Below are positions 1-8,387 of a stretch of 42,321 bases of DNA, piece by piece. The position numbers were made by a program, and so were the translations under genes. The stretch comes from a bacterium (GTDB taxonomy: Bacteria > Patescibacteriota > CG2-30-54-11), in assembly GCA_029573015.1 (NCBI GenBank), contig JAKQHK010000132.1, forward strand, positions 1 through 42,321. The letters are read 5' to 3'. Under the pieces are notes generated by a model. That model was not told the origin of the DNA, searched no databases, and was given only the letters and a program-made list of their open reading frames with translations. Numbering within the stretch: position 1 is the first letter of the stretch; the number at the start of each line of letters is the position of its first letter.

Positions 1-807
1 TCCCAGAACGGTTCCTCATCCATGGCCTCGGTGTGCGGCAGCAGCCTCAGCCTCATGGATGCGGGCGTAAAGATCACCAAGCCGGTAGCGGGTATTGCCA
101 TGGGACTGGTCTGGCAGGACGAACAGTCCTACGCCATCCTCTCCGACATCCAGGGCATGGAGGATTTCTGCGGGGACATGGATTTCAAGGTCGCCGGCAC
201 GCGAGACGGCATTACGGCCCTGCAGATGGATATCAAGATCAAAGGACTTACCCCGGAAATCATGGCGCAGGCGCTCGAACAGGCTCGTGCCGGCCGGATG
301 CATATCCTGGCTGAAATGTCCAAGGCGCTTTCCGAACCGCGTCCCAATCTTTCGCCCTACGCGCCCAAGATTGTTTCTATCCGCATCGATCCGGAAAAGA
401 TCCGGGATGTCATCGGCTCCGGTGGCAAGGTGATCAACAAGATCATCCAGGAAACCGGCGTGGAAATTGACATCGAGGACGATGGCCTCGTTATGATCGC
501 CTCGGTTGATGACGCAGGCATTCAGAAAGCCATCACCATCATCCAGAACTTGACGGCCGAGGCGGAAGTTGGGAAAATCTACTCCGGCAAAGTCACGCGC
601 ATTATGAACTTCGGCGCATTCGTCGAAATCCTTCCCGGCAAAGAAGGCCTCGTGCACATATCCAATCTCGCACCCTTCCGCGTCAATAAAGTAGAAGATA
701 TCGTCAAAATCGGGGAAACCATTTCCGTCAAAGTCGTAGAAATCGATTCCCAGGGACGCGTCAACCTATCCAAAAAAGCAGCTGACGCCGAACAAGCACA
801 AAAATAG
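1..807 (+). CDS. pnp: Polyribonucleotide nucleotidyltransferase (PNPase), C-terminal part, 5' truncated by window edge
   Basis: PNPase degrades RNA phosphorolytically from the 3' end and can add tails. The open frame runs from base 1 ([23 protein letters not shown], the signature of the second RNase PH domain), so the ATG at 22 is internal. It continues through the second RNase PH core (about residues 1-105 of the visible part), a KH domain with the [15 protein letters not shown] loop, and an S1 domain ([31 protein letters not shown]) ending in a TAG at 805. The order PH2-KH-S1 is complete, so nothing is missing at the C-terminus. The start and the first RNase PH domain lie outside the window. 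RNase J is encoded 3.5 kb downstream, placing two RNA-decay enzymes close together. Confidence 0.97.
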   Translation, partial: SQNGSSSMASVCGSSLSLMDAGVKITKPVAGIAMGLVWQDEQSYAILSDIQGMEDFCGDMDFKVAGTRDGITALQMDIKIKGLTPEIMAQALEQARAGRMHILAEMSKALSEPRPNLSPYAPKIVSIRIDPEKIRDVIGSGGKVINKIIQETGVEIDIEDDGLVMIASVDDAGIQKAITIIQNLTAEAEVGKIYSGKVTRIMNFGAFVEILPGKEGLVHISNLAPFRVNKVEDIVKIGETISVKVVEIDSQGRVNLSKKAADAEQAQK

Positions 808-857
808 ATGATTGGCGCTATCACGCCCCGTTATGCCTCATCACTGCGGCATGCAAA

Positions 858-890
858 GCAGCACCGTGTACGGTCTCTGCCTGTTTTTTT
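858..890 (+). terminator. Candidate intrinsic terminator after pnp
   Basis: GCAG-c-ACCG / CGGT-ct-CTGC form an imperfect stem with a TGTA loop, followed by CTG and seven T. It lies 50 nt after the pnp stop and before the RBS of the next gene. The bulges make it a moderate rather than a textbook terminator. Confidence 0.5.
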
Positions 891-932
891 CCATAATTCC
901 CACGTATAACCAAAACAAACGAGGAGTATCAC

Positions 933-2981
933 ATGAATTGCCCCAAATGCGGAGCGGTACTCGAACCGAGCAAGGCATTCTGTACTAAGTGTGGTCAGCG
1001 GATTTTTATGAGCGATGGCATCAGGCCTCCGCAGGCAAATCCGCGTCCGGAAGCAGCGCTGCAGACGAGCAGTATCGGCACAACGCCCGCTCCGGCCGCC
1101 AAGCCGACCCGCGTCCCGGTTCGTGAACCCCGCACCGGTAAATCACCACTGGGACTAGTGCTTATTGTGATGGGACTGCTTCTCTTCGGACTGGTCGGCG
1201 CCTGGGGACTGCTTGGACGGCTCCCCCTGCTGGGTGATTTCCCGTTTCCCAATCTGATCAGCGGCCTGTCTATCAAACGCATTGATGAAGTTATCGACCT
1301 TGTTCCGGCAGATGCGGACATGGTTATGATCGCGGCGGCAGATCCGGAGGCAACCCAGCTGACGCAACTGCAGAATCTCTGGAGCCTCTTTCCTGCCTCC
1401 TCTCGATTCACTCTCAGCCTGAGTGCCTGGCTCGATGCTGACTGCGATGCAGCTGATACAGCCTCAGTCTGCTGGCAAAACGACATCCAGCCCTGGATCG
1501 GGGCAGAATTCGGCCTGATGTATACGCTTCCGGAAGGAGAAACTCCAGCCAATCTCGGGATCATTATTCAATCCAAAAACATGGATCAGACCAAAACTTT
1601 TATCGACAAACTTGTCACGCTGGAACAGGCAAAAGCAACGACTGACCGCTACAGGGATATCGAGATCCTCGTTGTGGAAGCCAGGGTGGGCGGACAGCCG
1701 CTGCCGGCAGATCCCAACAGTCTGGCCGCTGCTCCAGCTGAGGGTGATGCATCTCCGATCCATACCGGGTATATCGCCTATGCCGGCAAATTTTTTATCG
1801 TTGCCAATGACCGTAATTTCCTCCAGGCTTGTCTCGACATCTATGCAGATCCCAAATCATCCCCCGCTTTCACAGCCACGACCGGATACAAGGAAATCAA
1901 GCAGGAACTCCCGGCTGACCGTCTCGCGAGGCTCTTTATCAGTCCTGCGGCAGCAGAAGCGATAACCCAAAGTACCGGCATTCTGCCCGTACTCAGTTTC
2001 GACCCGGTCTCCCTGCTCACCGGTACACAGAGCGAATCTGCTTCTCGACTTTACAGCCTGATCGGCTTTGCCCTGACCAGCGCTACAGACGGCCTCTCCC
2101 TGCGCGGCTATAGCTCGTACCAGCCAAATCTCGGTGCCGGATTCCGCAACGGAGCAAGCAGTTTCAATCCCGAAATGGTCAGCCGCGCGCCTGCTACAGC
2201 CGCAGCCTATTTTGAAGGCGGTAATCTCAAAACAACTATCAGTTATGCCCTGGAAAACCAGATGTATCTCGATCCGGAAATAACCGCGCAGCTTGACGCC
2301 CTGAAAGCAGGACTGAGCGCTGCTCCCTACCTGCTCTCCTGGGACGACACCCTCATGAGCTGGCTCAATGCGCCCTATGCCATCGTCCTCCTGCCGGGCA
2401 GTGAATATCCGTCGCTCAATCTCCTGCTTAAAGTTGAGAATATGGAACAGGCACAAAACTCCCTCAACCAGATCATGCAGGCAGGCGAAACCGCGCTCCT
2501 GGCACGTCTGGCACTCAACCCTGCATATGACCTGACGCAGACTGGTTCGCTTCTGAGCAAACAAAACCTGAATGGCGTGGAGGCAACGGTTCTCTCTGCT
2601 CCTAATTTCCCTGCCTATCTGCAGCTGGCATACGCTCAGGTCGGCGATCTGATCATCATCACCACAGATGCAGATGCGATCAATTCTTTTCTGGCAGTCG
2701 AGCAGGGCACGGAAAAAAGCCTGCTCGCCCAACCTGATTTTTCAGCCCTGTACCGCAGCATTCCCGAAGACATCACCGGTCTGGTCTACCTGAACCGGGA
2801 AGAAACCATGGACATACTGTCATCCGGATATACAATCCTTCCCCTGGCGACCGATACCACGGCAGCCTTCGACCTGCCGGCTCTTGAAACAGAGCTTGCT
2901 CCGTGCAAAGCCCTGCTCGGCACGACTTCCCGGGAGGCTGGAGTGGAAATCAGCCAGCTGCACGCCCTTATCCGTGAATAA
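933..2981 (+). CDS. Zinc-ribbon membrane-anchored DUF3352-like protein
   Basis: A 682-aa protein. It starts with a zinc ribbon (CPKCG at residue 4 and CTKCG near residue 18), then a Pro/Ala-rich linker, one strong membrane helix (LGLVLIVMGLLLFGLVGAWGLL, about residues 72-95), and a long extracytoplasmic region. That region resembles the DUF3352 family: repeated substrate-free alpha/beta modules, with phrases such as VPADADMVMIAAADPEA and GAEFGLMYTLPEGETP. Function is unknown; the family occurs in cyanobacteria and candidate phyla as large exported proteins. The start is supported by GAGGAG at 921-926, seven bases before the ATG. The cytoplasmic zinc ribbon joined to an external domain recurs in the proteins at 21213 and 21777 of this window. 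The family assignment is from memory of its style, not from a search. Confidence 0.75.
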   Translation: MNCPKCGAVLEPSKAFCTKCGQRIFMSDGIRPPQANPRPEAALQTSSIGTTPAPAAKPTRVPVREPRTGKSPLGLVLIVMGLLLFGLVGAWGLLGRLPLLGDFPFPNLISGLSIKRIDEVIDLVPADADMVMIAAADPEATQLTQLQNLWSLFPASSRFTLSLSAWLDADCDAADTASVCWQNDIQPWIGAEFGLMYTLPEGETPANLGIIIQSKNMDQTKTFIDKLVTLEQAKATTDRYRDIEILVVEARVGGQPLPADPNSLAAAPAEGDASPIHTGYIAYAGKFFIVANDRNFLQACLDIYADPKSSPAFTATTGYKEIKQELPADRLARLFISPAAAEAITQSTGILPVLSFDPVSLLTGTQSESASRLYSLIGFALTSATDGLSLRGYSSYQPNLGAGFRNGASSFNPEMVSRAPATAAAYFEGGNLKTTISYALENQMYLDPEITAQLDALKAGLSAAPYLLSWDDTLMSWLNAPYAIVLLPGSEYPSLNLLLKVENMEQAQNSLNQIMQAGETALLARLALNPAYDLTQTGSLLSKQNLNGVEATVLSAPNFPAYLQLAYAQVGDLIIITTDADAINSFLAVEQGTEKSLLAQPDFSALYRSIPEDITGLVYLNREETMDILSSGYTILPLATDTTAAFDLPALETELAPCKALLGTTSREAGVEISQLHALIRE

Positions 2982-2997
2982 GCATTTCCCCGATTCA

Positions 2998-3026
2998 TTG
3001 CTATACCGGCACAAACAGTGTATAAT
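2998..3026 (+). promoter_or_regulatory. Sigma70-type promoter for the Lon-like AAA gene
   Basis: TTGCTA (2998-3003), 17-nt spacer, perfect TATAAT (3021-3026). The expected transcription start is near 3033. That is only about 5 nt before the TTG at 3038 but about 29 nt before the ATG at 3062, which favours the ATG as start of the downstream gene. Confidence 0.75.
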
Positions 3027-3061
3027 AGTATGATTACTTGGAACACATTGTCAGACAGCGC

Positions 3062-4108
3062 ATGAGCGAAACAGCTACCATCCAATCCACCGCAGAAAAA
3101 CTGGCACAGCAGTTTCAGGGTAAACGCCTCCCCGCTGACGTGGCCGATGAGGTCAAACGCAGCCTCCGGCGCATGGCTCTCCTGGAGCATGCCCATGAAC
3201 TTGATAAAATGGACACCCTCGGCCGCTGGCTTGACTGGATCTATCACCTGCCCTGGTATGAGGAATCAAAGGATAATCTCTCCCTGGAGGATGCCCGCAA
3301 GATCCTCGACGAAGGCCACTATGGGATGGAAAAAATCAAGGAACGTGTTCTGGACTTCATCGCTGCCCAGAAGCTGACTGCCGGCAAGGCCAAAGGTATG
3401 GTGCTTTGCTTTGTCGGGCCGCCCGGCACCGGCAAGACGACCATTTCAAAAATCATTGCCGAAGCGCTTGGACGGAAATTCGTGCGTATCTCCATGGCTT
3501 CGCTCGGCGATGTCTCCCAGATCAGGGGCAAGTCCCGCTTTCAGCCGGATGCCGAGCCGAGTCTGATCATCAAAGGCATGCGCCGGGCCGGAGTGCGCAA
3601 TCCGGTCATCTGTCTGGATGAAATTGACAAGGTCGGAGGAGGCGGTTTGCTCGGCGGTGAAACTATGGCGGCTTTCCTGGAAATCCTTGATCCCGAACAG
3701 AACTCGACTTTTTCAGACCATTTTGTTGATTATCCCTATGATCTTTCCCACGTACTCTTTATCGGCACCGCCAACAAACTCCTCGGGGCAGAAAGCCCTA
3801 TTCTCGACCGTATCGAATTGATCAGCCTGCCGGATTATAATCGCGAGGATAAAAAATACATCACCCAGACCTTTGTCATTCCTCAGAAAATGAAAGAGGC
3901 AGGCCTGACCCAAAATGGTGTCAGCGTCACCTTTGCCGATGATATCTGGTCCAAAATCCTCGACCCCTACAAATGGGATTCCGGCATGCGCACCACCCAG
4001 CATACCATCGGCGAGATCCTCTTCCGGGTTGCCCGTCAGGTGATCAGCACCGGGCAAAAAGAATACACGATTTCTGCCGCCAACCTCAAAGATTACATTT
4101 TACTTTAA
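3062..4108 (+). CDS. Lon-type AAA+ ATPase lacking the protease domain
   Basis: A 348-aa protein from the ATG at 3062; the ORF track uses a TTG at 3038, which is too close to the mapped promoter. It aligns by eye with the middle of Lon protease: a helical segment ending in LPWYEESKDNLSLEDARKILDEGHYGMEKIKERVLDF, Walker A GPPGTGKT (about 119-126), GRKFVRIS, Walker B VICLDEIDKV, the LDPEQNSTFSDHFVDYPYDLSHVLFIGTAN sensor region, and a short lid domain. The N-terminal LON substrate domain and the C-terminal Ser-Lys peptidase are both absent; the frame ends cleanly after the lid. It may be an unfoldase, chaperone or regulator rather than a protease, or may work with a separate peptidase. It is monocistronic with its own promoter. 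Confidence 0.85.
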   Translation: MSETATIQSTAEKLAQQFQGKRLPADVADEVKRSLRRMALLEHAHELDKMDTLGRWLDWIYHLPWYEESKDNLSLEDARKILDEGHYGMEKIKERVLDFIAAQKLTAGKAKGMVLCFVGPPGTGKTTISKIIAEALGRKFVRISMASLGDVSQIRGKSRFQPDAEPSLIIKGMRRAGVRNPVICLDEIDKVGGGGLLGGETMAAFLEILDPEQNSTFSDHFVDYPYDLSHVLFIGTANKLLGAESPILDRIELISLPDYNREDKKYITQTFVIPQKMKEAGLTQNGVSVTFADDIWSKILDPYKWDSGMRTTQHTIGEILFRVARQVISTGQKEYTISAANLKDYILL

Positions 4109-4129
4109 TTCCCTTCCTCTTTATCCTCC

Positions 4130-4249
4130 CTGTTCAGCTCTGACTGATCCCTCCGGAAACAGAATTAACTGAAGCGTTTCCCCAGTTCAGAAGACGTGCA
4201 ACCCAGCACAACCGATTACCGGACTTCTGCGCACATTCGGGCTGAACAG
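4130..4249 (+). ncRNA. Candidate structured RNA or leader upstream of RNase J
   Basis: A perfect 9-bp closing stem, CTGTTCAGC (4130-4138) with GCTGAACAG (4241-4249), encloses three further perfect helices. These are GGAAAC/GTTTCC (4155-4160, 4176-4181) and CAGAAG/CTTCTG (4188-4193, 4224-4229), the latter containing GTGC/GCAC (4196-4199, 4206-4209). Together they make a multibranched fold of 120 nt in a gene-free gap 73 nt before the rnj start. GTTCAG also occurs at 4185-4190 and could replace the outer stem, so alternative pairings exist. No known family is recognised, and strand is assumed from the downstream gene. Confidence 0.35.
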
Positions 4250-4322
4250 TACCTCAGATACCTTTTAAAAAAAATCATTTACCAAAACTTACTTATTCAT
4301 TAATTGCAAGTACGTATTCTCC

Positions 4323-6026
4323 ATGAACAAACGATTAGCACATACCGGAAAAAAAGCCGATAAGATTCTCCGCATCACCCCGCTGGGGGGTCTCGGAGAA
4401 ATCGGTAAAAACATGACGGTCTATGAAACACGCCGCGATATCATCATCGTGGATGTCGGACTCAAATTTCCTGACTCCACCATGCTCGGGGTTGACTTCG
4501 TCATCCCGGATATCAGTTATCTCAGAAATAAAAAAAGGCAGATCCGCGGCATTTTCATCACCCACGGTCATGAAGACCACAAAGGGGGCATACCCTACGT
4601 GCTCTCCGAACTGGGCAATCCGCCCATCTACGCCACCCGGCTTACCCAGGGGTTGATCTCGGTCAACCTCAAGGAACATCAGCTGCTCGATAAGGCAGTT
4701 TTAAAAATTATCAAGCCAAAGCAGGAAATCCCGCTCGGGGATTTCACCATTGAACCCTTTGCCGTGAACCACAGTATCCCTGATTCAGTCGGCCTCGCTA
4801 TCCGTACACCGCTCGGCACAGTCATACACACCGGAGACTTCAAATTCGATTTCACCCCTCCGGACATGAAGCTGGCTGACACCGGCCAGCTCGCCAAGTA
4901 CGGGGACGATGGTACGCTCCTCCTCATGTCGGACAGCACCAACGCCGAACTGCCCGGCTATACCCTCTCGGAATCCAAAATCGCGGACAGTATTGACCGT
5001 ATCTTCTCCAAGACGAAAAGCCGGGTCATCGTCGCTTCTTTTGCCACAAACCTCAACCGCATTCAGCAGATCATCCAGGCCTCCCATGACCATGGTCGCA
5101 AGGTATGCATCAACGGTCGGAGCATGGTGAACAATGTCAATATTGCCATCGAGCTCGGCTACCTCAAGCTGCCGTCGAAGGATATCCTTGTCGCTCCTAC
5201 CCAGATCAGCGGCATTCCGGATCACAAGCTCACCATTATCAGCACCGGCAGCCAGGGGGAAGCGTATTCCGTTCTTGTCCGCATGTCCCAGGGAGCACAC
5301 CGCCAGATCAAGATCAAAAAAGGCGATACCATCATCATCTCCGCAGATGCCATCCCCGGCAATGAGGAACATGTCTACCGCACGATCAACGAACTCTACA
5401 AGCTCGGCGCTTCGGTGATCCATGGCAATGACATGGATGTCCATGTGTCCGGTCATGCCCGCCAGGAAGAACACAAGCTCATGCTCAGCCTCGTCCGGCC
5501 CAAGTATTTCATGCCTGGCCACGGCGAACGCCGCCACTTGGTTGCACACGCTGACATGGCTCAGGGTCTGGGAATCAAGGAGGACAACATCTTTATCCTG
5601 GAAAACGGCAATACCCTTGAAATCACTGAGAGAGACGTCACCATTCATAATGGCAAGGAAGCCGGCTATGTGCTCGTGGACGGCTCCGGTGTCGGCGATA
5701 TCGGCAATGTCGTGCTCAAGGATCGACAGGTGATGAGCGAAGCGGGCATCTTTCTCATCGTCGTTACGATTAAAAAAGGAACTGCCACGGTGATCGGCAC
5801 CCCGGAAGTCGTGTCACGCGGATTTGTTTATGTCAAAGAATCCAAAGAACTGATCAAGGAAGCAAAACAGCTCGTTATCGACACGGTACGCAAATTCAAC
5901 CGCCAGCTCACAACTCCCGACCCGGTGCTCATCAGAGGTGAAATCCGCACCAAGCTCAAGGATTTCCTCTACGAAAAAACCGAACGCAATCCCATGATCC
6001 TGCCCGTGGTCATCGAGATCGAATAG
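4323..6026 (+). CDS. rnj: Ribonuclease J (metallo-beta-lactamase/beta-CASP RNase)
   Basis: A 567-aa protein, the usual RNase J length. RNase J is a cytoplasmic 5'-exo/endoribonuclease that matures rRNA and turns over mRNA. The metallo-beta-lactamase core carries the two-zinc motif THGHEDHKGG (about residues 79-88), further metal ligands in NHSIPDSVGLAI and HTGDFKFD, and the beta-CASP region with SDSTNAELPGYT and STGSQGE. The late VSGHARQEEHKLML and PGHGERRHL motifs and a C-terminal dimerisation domain follow. No Shine-Dalgarno is visible before the ATG; translation may depend on the structured leader at 4130-4249. Adjacency to ftsK is seen in Patescibacteria. Confidence 0.96.
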   Translation: MNKRLAHTGKKADKILRITPLGGLGEIGKNMTVYETRRDIIIVDVGLKFPDSTMLGVDFVIPDISYLRNKKRQIRGIFITHGHEDHKGGIPYVLSELGNPPIYATRLTQGLISVNLKEHQLLDKAVLKIIKPKQEIPLGDFTIEPFAVNHSIPDSVGLAIRTPLGTVIHTGDFKFDFTPPDMKLADTGQLAKYGDDGTLLLMSDSTNAELPGYTLSESKIADSIDRIFSKTKSRVIVASFATNLNRIQQIIQASHDHGRKVCINGRSMVNNVNIAIELGYLKLPSKDILVAPTQISGIPDHKLTIISTGSQGEAYSVLVRMSQGAHRQIKIKKGDTIIISADAIPGNEEHVYRTINELYKLGASVIHGNDMDVHVSGHARQEEHKLMLSLVRPKYFMPGHGERRHLVAHADMAQGLGIKEDNIFILENGNTLEITERDVTIHNGKEAGYVLVDGSGVGDIGNVVLKDRQVMSEAGIFLIVVTIKKGTATVIGTPEVVSRGFVYVKESKELIKEAKQLVIDTVRKFNRQLTTPDPVLIRGEIRTKLKDFLYEKTERNPMILPVVIEIE

Positions 6027-6030
6027 CGTC

Positions 6031-6060
6031 TTGTCTTGGGAAAAGGGCCTCTGTTATAGT
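6031..6060 (+). promoter_or_regulatory. Promoter for ftsK
   Basis: TTGTCT (6031-6036), 18-nt spacer, TATAGT (6055-6060), immediately after the rnj stop codon. It gives ftsK its own transcript with a short leader before the TTG start at 6096. Confidence 0.55.
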
Positions 6061-6095
6061 ATCCACGTTAGTCTATCAACGCAGGCAGGCAGACT

Positions 6096-8387
6096 TTGGC
6101 GCGCACCAAAAAAAACAAACGGAAAACGAAACGAACGGCAAAGAGTACCCGTACTACTGTACGCCGGCGCCGGACCAAAAAAGAACAGCAGCAACTCGTC
6201 CGGGAAATCTTCTCGGTCTTTTTCTTCACCTTCGGGCTTGCCAGTCTGGTAGTCATGTACAAAACCGAAGGGGAAACCGGCTTCGCGCTCCGCAGCTTTC
6301 TGGTCGGCATGTTCGGCAAGGGCGGTTGGTTTGTAAGCATAGCTTCCTTTTTCATCGGGGTGCAACTGCTGTTCCCGGCGCGCATCTGGGAACGCTACAG
6401 CCGCATCGCCTGGGCTGGAGGTATTGCCTGGGCGCTCCTCGGTCTGCTCGAACTGCCACTCATCGCAGCCAAAACCCCCTTTGCACTCGAGACGACCCAT
6501 GGCGGACGGCTTGGTTATGCTTTATCTAAAACTGTCAGCTTTTTCCTTGGCTCCTTCCTCACCGGTGTTCTGGAAATAGCGCTCATCCTCACTGGCATCA
6601 TGATCCTCACCAATCTCTCGCTCGAATCCCTCGCTGAACGCCTGTCTGCTTTTCTGACTGCGGCAAGCGAACGGCTGCAGGAAGCATTTGCCTCCCTGCG
6701 GAACGCCGCCATTGAACGCCAGCAGCAGCAAACGCCACCCAAGTCACGATCGAGAACGTATGAAGAACCGGAACCTGACGATACACCGCCTCCAGAACCG
6801 TTCCCCCTCAGGGAAGACTACCGGGAGGTGGCCTTTTCCCAAAAAAGAATCGAAAGAGCCGAACCGCATCTGGAACCAGAAGTCCGGACACCTTCCCCTG
6901 CAACCCCGACAAAATCTTCTGTCTGGTTTCTCCCCCCTCTTGATCTCCTTGACCCGCTGCCCCGCGAGCAGGCTGCCCAGGGAGATCCGGAAAAACGGGC
7001 CCGCATCATTGAAAATACCCTGCTTAGCTTCGGGGTGGAAACCAAGGTCGTGGAAATCAACACCGGCCCCACAATCACGCAGTATGCCCTAGAACCGGCT
7101 GTGGGGGTAAAGGTATCAAAAATCACCTCCCTGCAGAACGATCTGGCGCTGGCACTCGCCACTCCCCAGATCCGCCTAGAGGCCCCGATCCCCGGTAAGC
7201 CCTATGTCGGTATCGAGGTACCGAACTACAACGCGGCCACGGTTACCCTGCGCGGACTGCTCCAGACAAGCGAATTTCAGAAAAGCAAACACATCATGCC
7301 GCTGGCGCTTGGCAAGAATGTTTCCGGCGATGTCTTTTTCGCCGATCTCGTCAAAATGCCCCATCTGCTCATCGCCGGTGCGACCGGGTCGGGAAAAAGC
7401 GTCTGCATCAATAGTGTCATCGGCAGCGTTTTGTATAAATATAATCCGGGCCAGGTCAAATTTATCATGGTAGACCCCAAGGTGGTGGAGCTCTCCCGCT
7501 ACAATGGCATCCCCCACCTCCTCTCCAAGGTTATCACCAAGCCCCAAAAAATGATCAGCAGCCTGAAATGGACCATCAACGAAATGGAACGCCGGTATAA
7601 AGTTTTCGGCGCGTCCGGGGCGCGCAATATTGAAATTTATAACGCCAAACAGGTCGATGAGCTTACCAAACTTCCTTACATCATCGTCCTCGTTGACGAG
7701 CTCGCTGATCTCATTCTCGCCTCGCCGGTGGAAGTGGAGGAGCTCATCTGCCGGCTTGCCCAGAAAGCCCGCGCCACAGGCATTCATCTCGTTCTCGCCA
7801 CGCAGCGACCTTCGGTCGATGTCGTTACCGGCCTGATCAAGGCCAATATCCCGGCGCGCATCTGCTTTGCCGTGGCCAGCCAGATAGATTCCCGGGTCGT
7901 GCTCGATGCCATGGGCGCGGAAAAACTGCTCGGCAAGGGCGATATGCTCTATCACGCCCCGGATGTAAGTAAAATGATCCGTCTGCAGGGCGTATTTGTC
8001 TCGGATGCAGAAGTGGAACGGCTCGTACAGTTTTGGAGCGGTCAAGGCACCCCCGAGTACCTCGAAGAAATCATTAACCAGCCGGTCGGCATCCCTACCA
8101 GACAGGATAACGAAGAATACGAAGACGACCTGCTGCCTGCCGCACTCGAAGAGGTTGTCAGGGAAGGGCGCGGCTCTGCCTCACTGCTGCAGCGCCGCCT
8201 GCGTATCGGCTATGCCCGGGCTGCCCGGCTCATCGATATTCTGGAAATGCAGGGAGTTCTCAGTCCCGCCGATGGGAGCAAACCGCGGGAAATCCTGCGT
8301 ACCTCGCTGCCCAGATCCGCCCCGGCTGCCTTTCCGGACGAAGAACCAGCTCCTACGGACCAGTCACTTTTTGACGAGTACCGATAA
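6096..8387 (+). CDS. ftsK: DNA translocase FtsK/SpoIIIE
   Basis: A 763-aa membrane-anchored motor that pumps chromosomal DNA through the division septum. The TTG start gives a very basic N-terminus (MARTKKNKRKTKRTAK), then about four membrane segments (roughly residues 40-185), a Pro/charged linker, the alpha/beta motor with Walker A GATGSGKS and Walker B YIIVLVDELADLIL, the ATQRPSVDVVTGLIKANIPARI segment, and a C-terminal gamma winged helix (LLQRRLRIGYARAARLIDILEMQGVLSP) that in relatives reads KOPS-like sites. A nearby alternative ATG start in frame was not seen. The last 35 nt overlap the convergent glycosyltransferase gene on the other strand. Confidence 0.96.
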   Translation: MARTKKNKRKTKRTAKSTRTTVRRRRTKKEQQQLVREIFSVFFFTFGLASLVVMYKTEGETGFALRSFLVGMFGKGGWFVSIASFFIGVQLLFPARIWERYSRIAWAGGIAWALLGLLELPLIAAKTPFALETTHGGRLGYALSKTVSFFLGSFLTGVLEIALILTGIMILTNLSLESLAERLSAFLTAASERLQEAFASLRNAAIERQQQQTPPKSRSRTYEEPEPDDTPPPEPFPLREDYREVAFSQKRIERAEPHLEPEVRTPSPATPTKSSVWFLPPLDLLDPLPREQAAQGDPEKRARIIENTLLSFGVETKVVEINTGPTITQYALEPAVGVKVSKITSLQNDLALALATPQIRLEAPIPGKPYVGIEVPNYNAATVTLRGLLQTSEFQKSKHIMPLALGKNVSGDVFFADLVKMPHLLIAGATGSGKSVCINSVIGSVLYKYNPGQVKFIMVDPKVVELSRYNGIPHLLSKVITKPQKMISSLKWTINEMERRYKVFGASGARNIEIYNAKQVDELTKLPYIIVLVDELADLILASPVEVEELICRLAQKARATGIHLVLATQRPSVDVVTGLIKANIPARICFAVASQIDSRVVLDAMGAEKLLGKGDMLYHAPDVSKMIRLQGVFVSDAEVERLVQFWSGQGTPEYLEEIINQPVGIPTRQDNEEYEDDLLPAALEEVVREGRGSASLLQRRLRIGYARAARLIDILEMQGVLSPADGSKPREILRTSLPRSAPAAFPDEEPAPTDQSLFDEYR

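Noticed and set aside
16-657. 213-aa minus-strand ORF opposite pnp, and similar long shadow ORFs elsewhere (e.g. 4785-5648, 7176-8045, 1857-2732)
   Set aside because: They lie fully opposite well-recognised genes, have no ribosome-binding site and have compositions typical of reverse-frame shadows of GC-rich coding sequence.
3038-3061. TTG start for the Lon-like gene
   Set aside because: It lies about 5 nt from the predicted transcription start; the ATG at 3062 is a better start and loses no conserved residues.
4130-4249. tRNA, tmRNA or a known signal-recognition RNA
   Set aside because: No T-arm, anticodon loop or conserved SRP tetraloop motif can be found in the fold.
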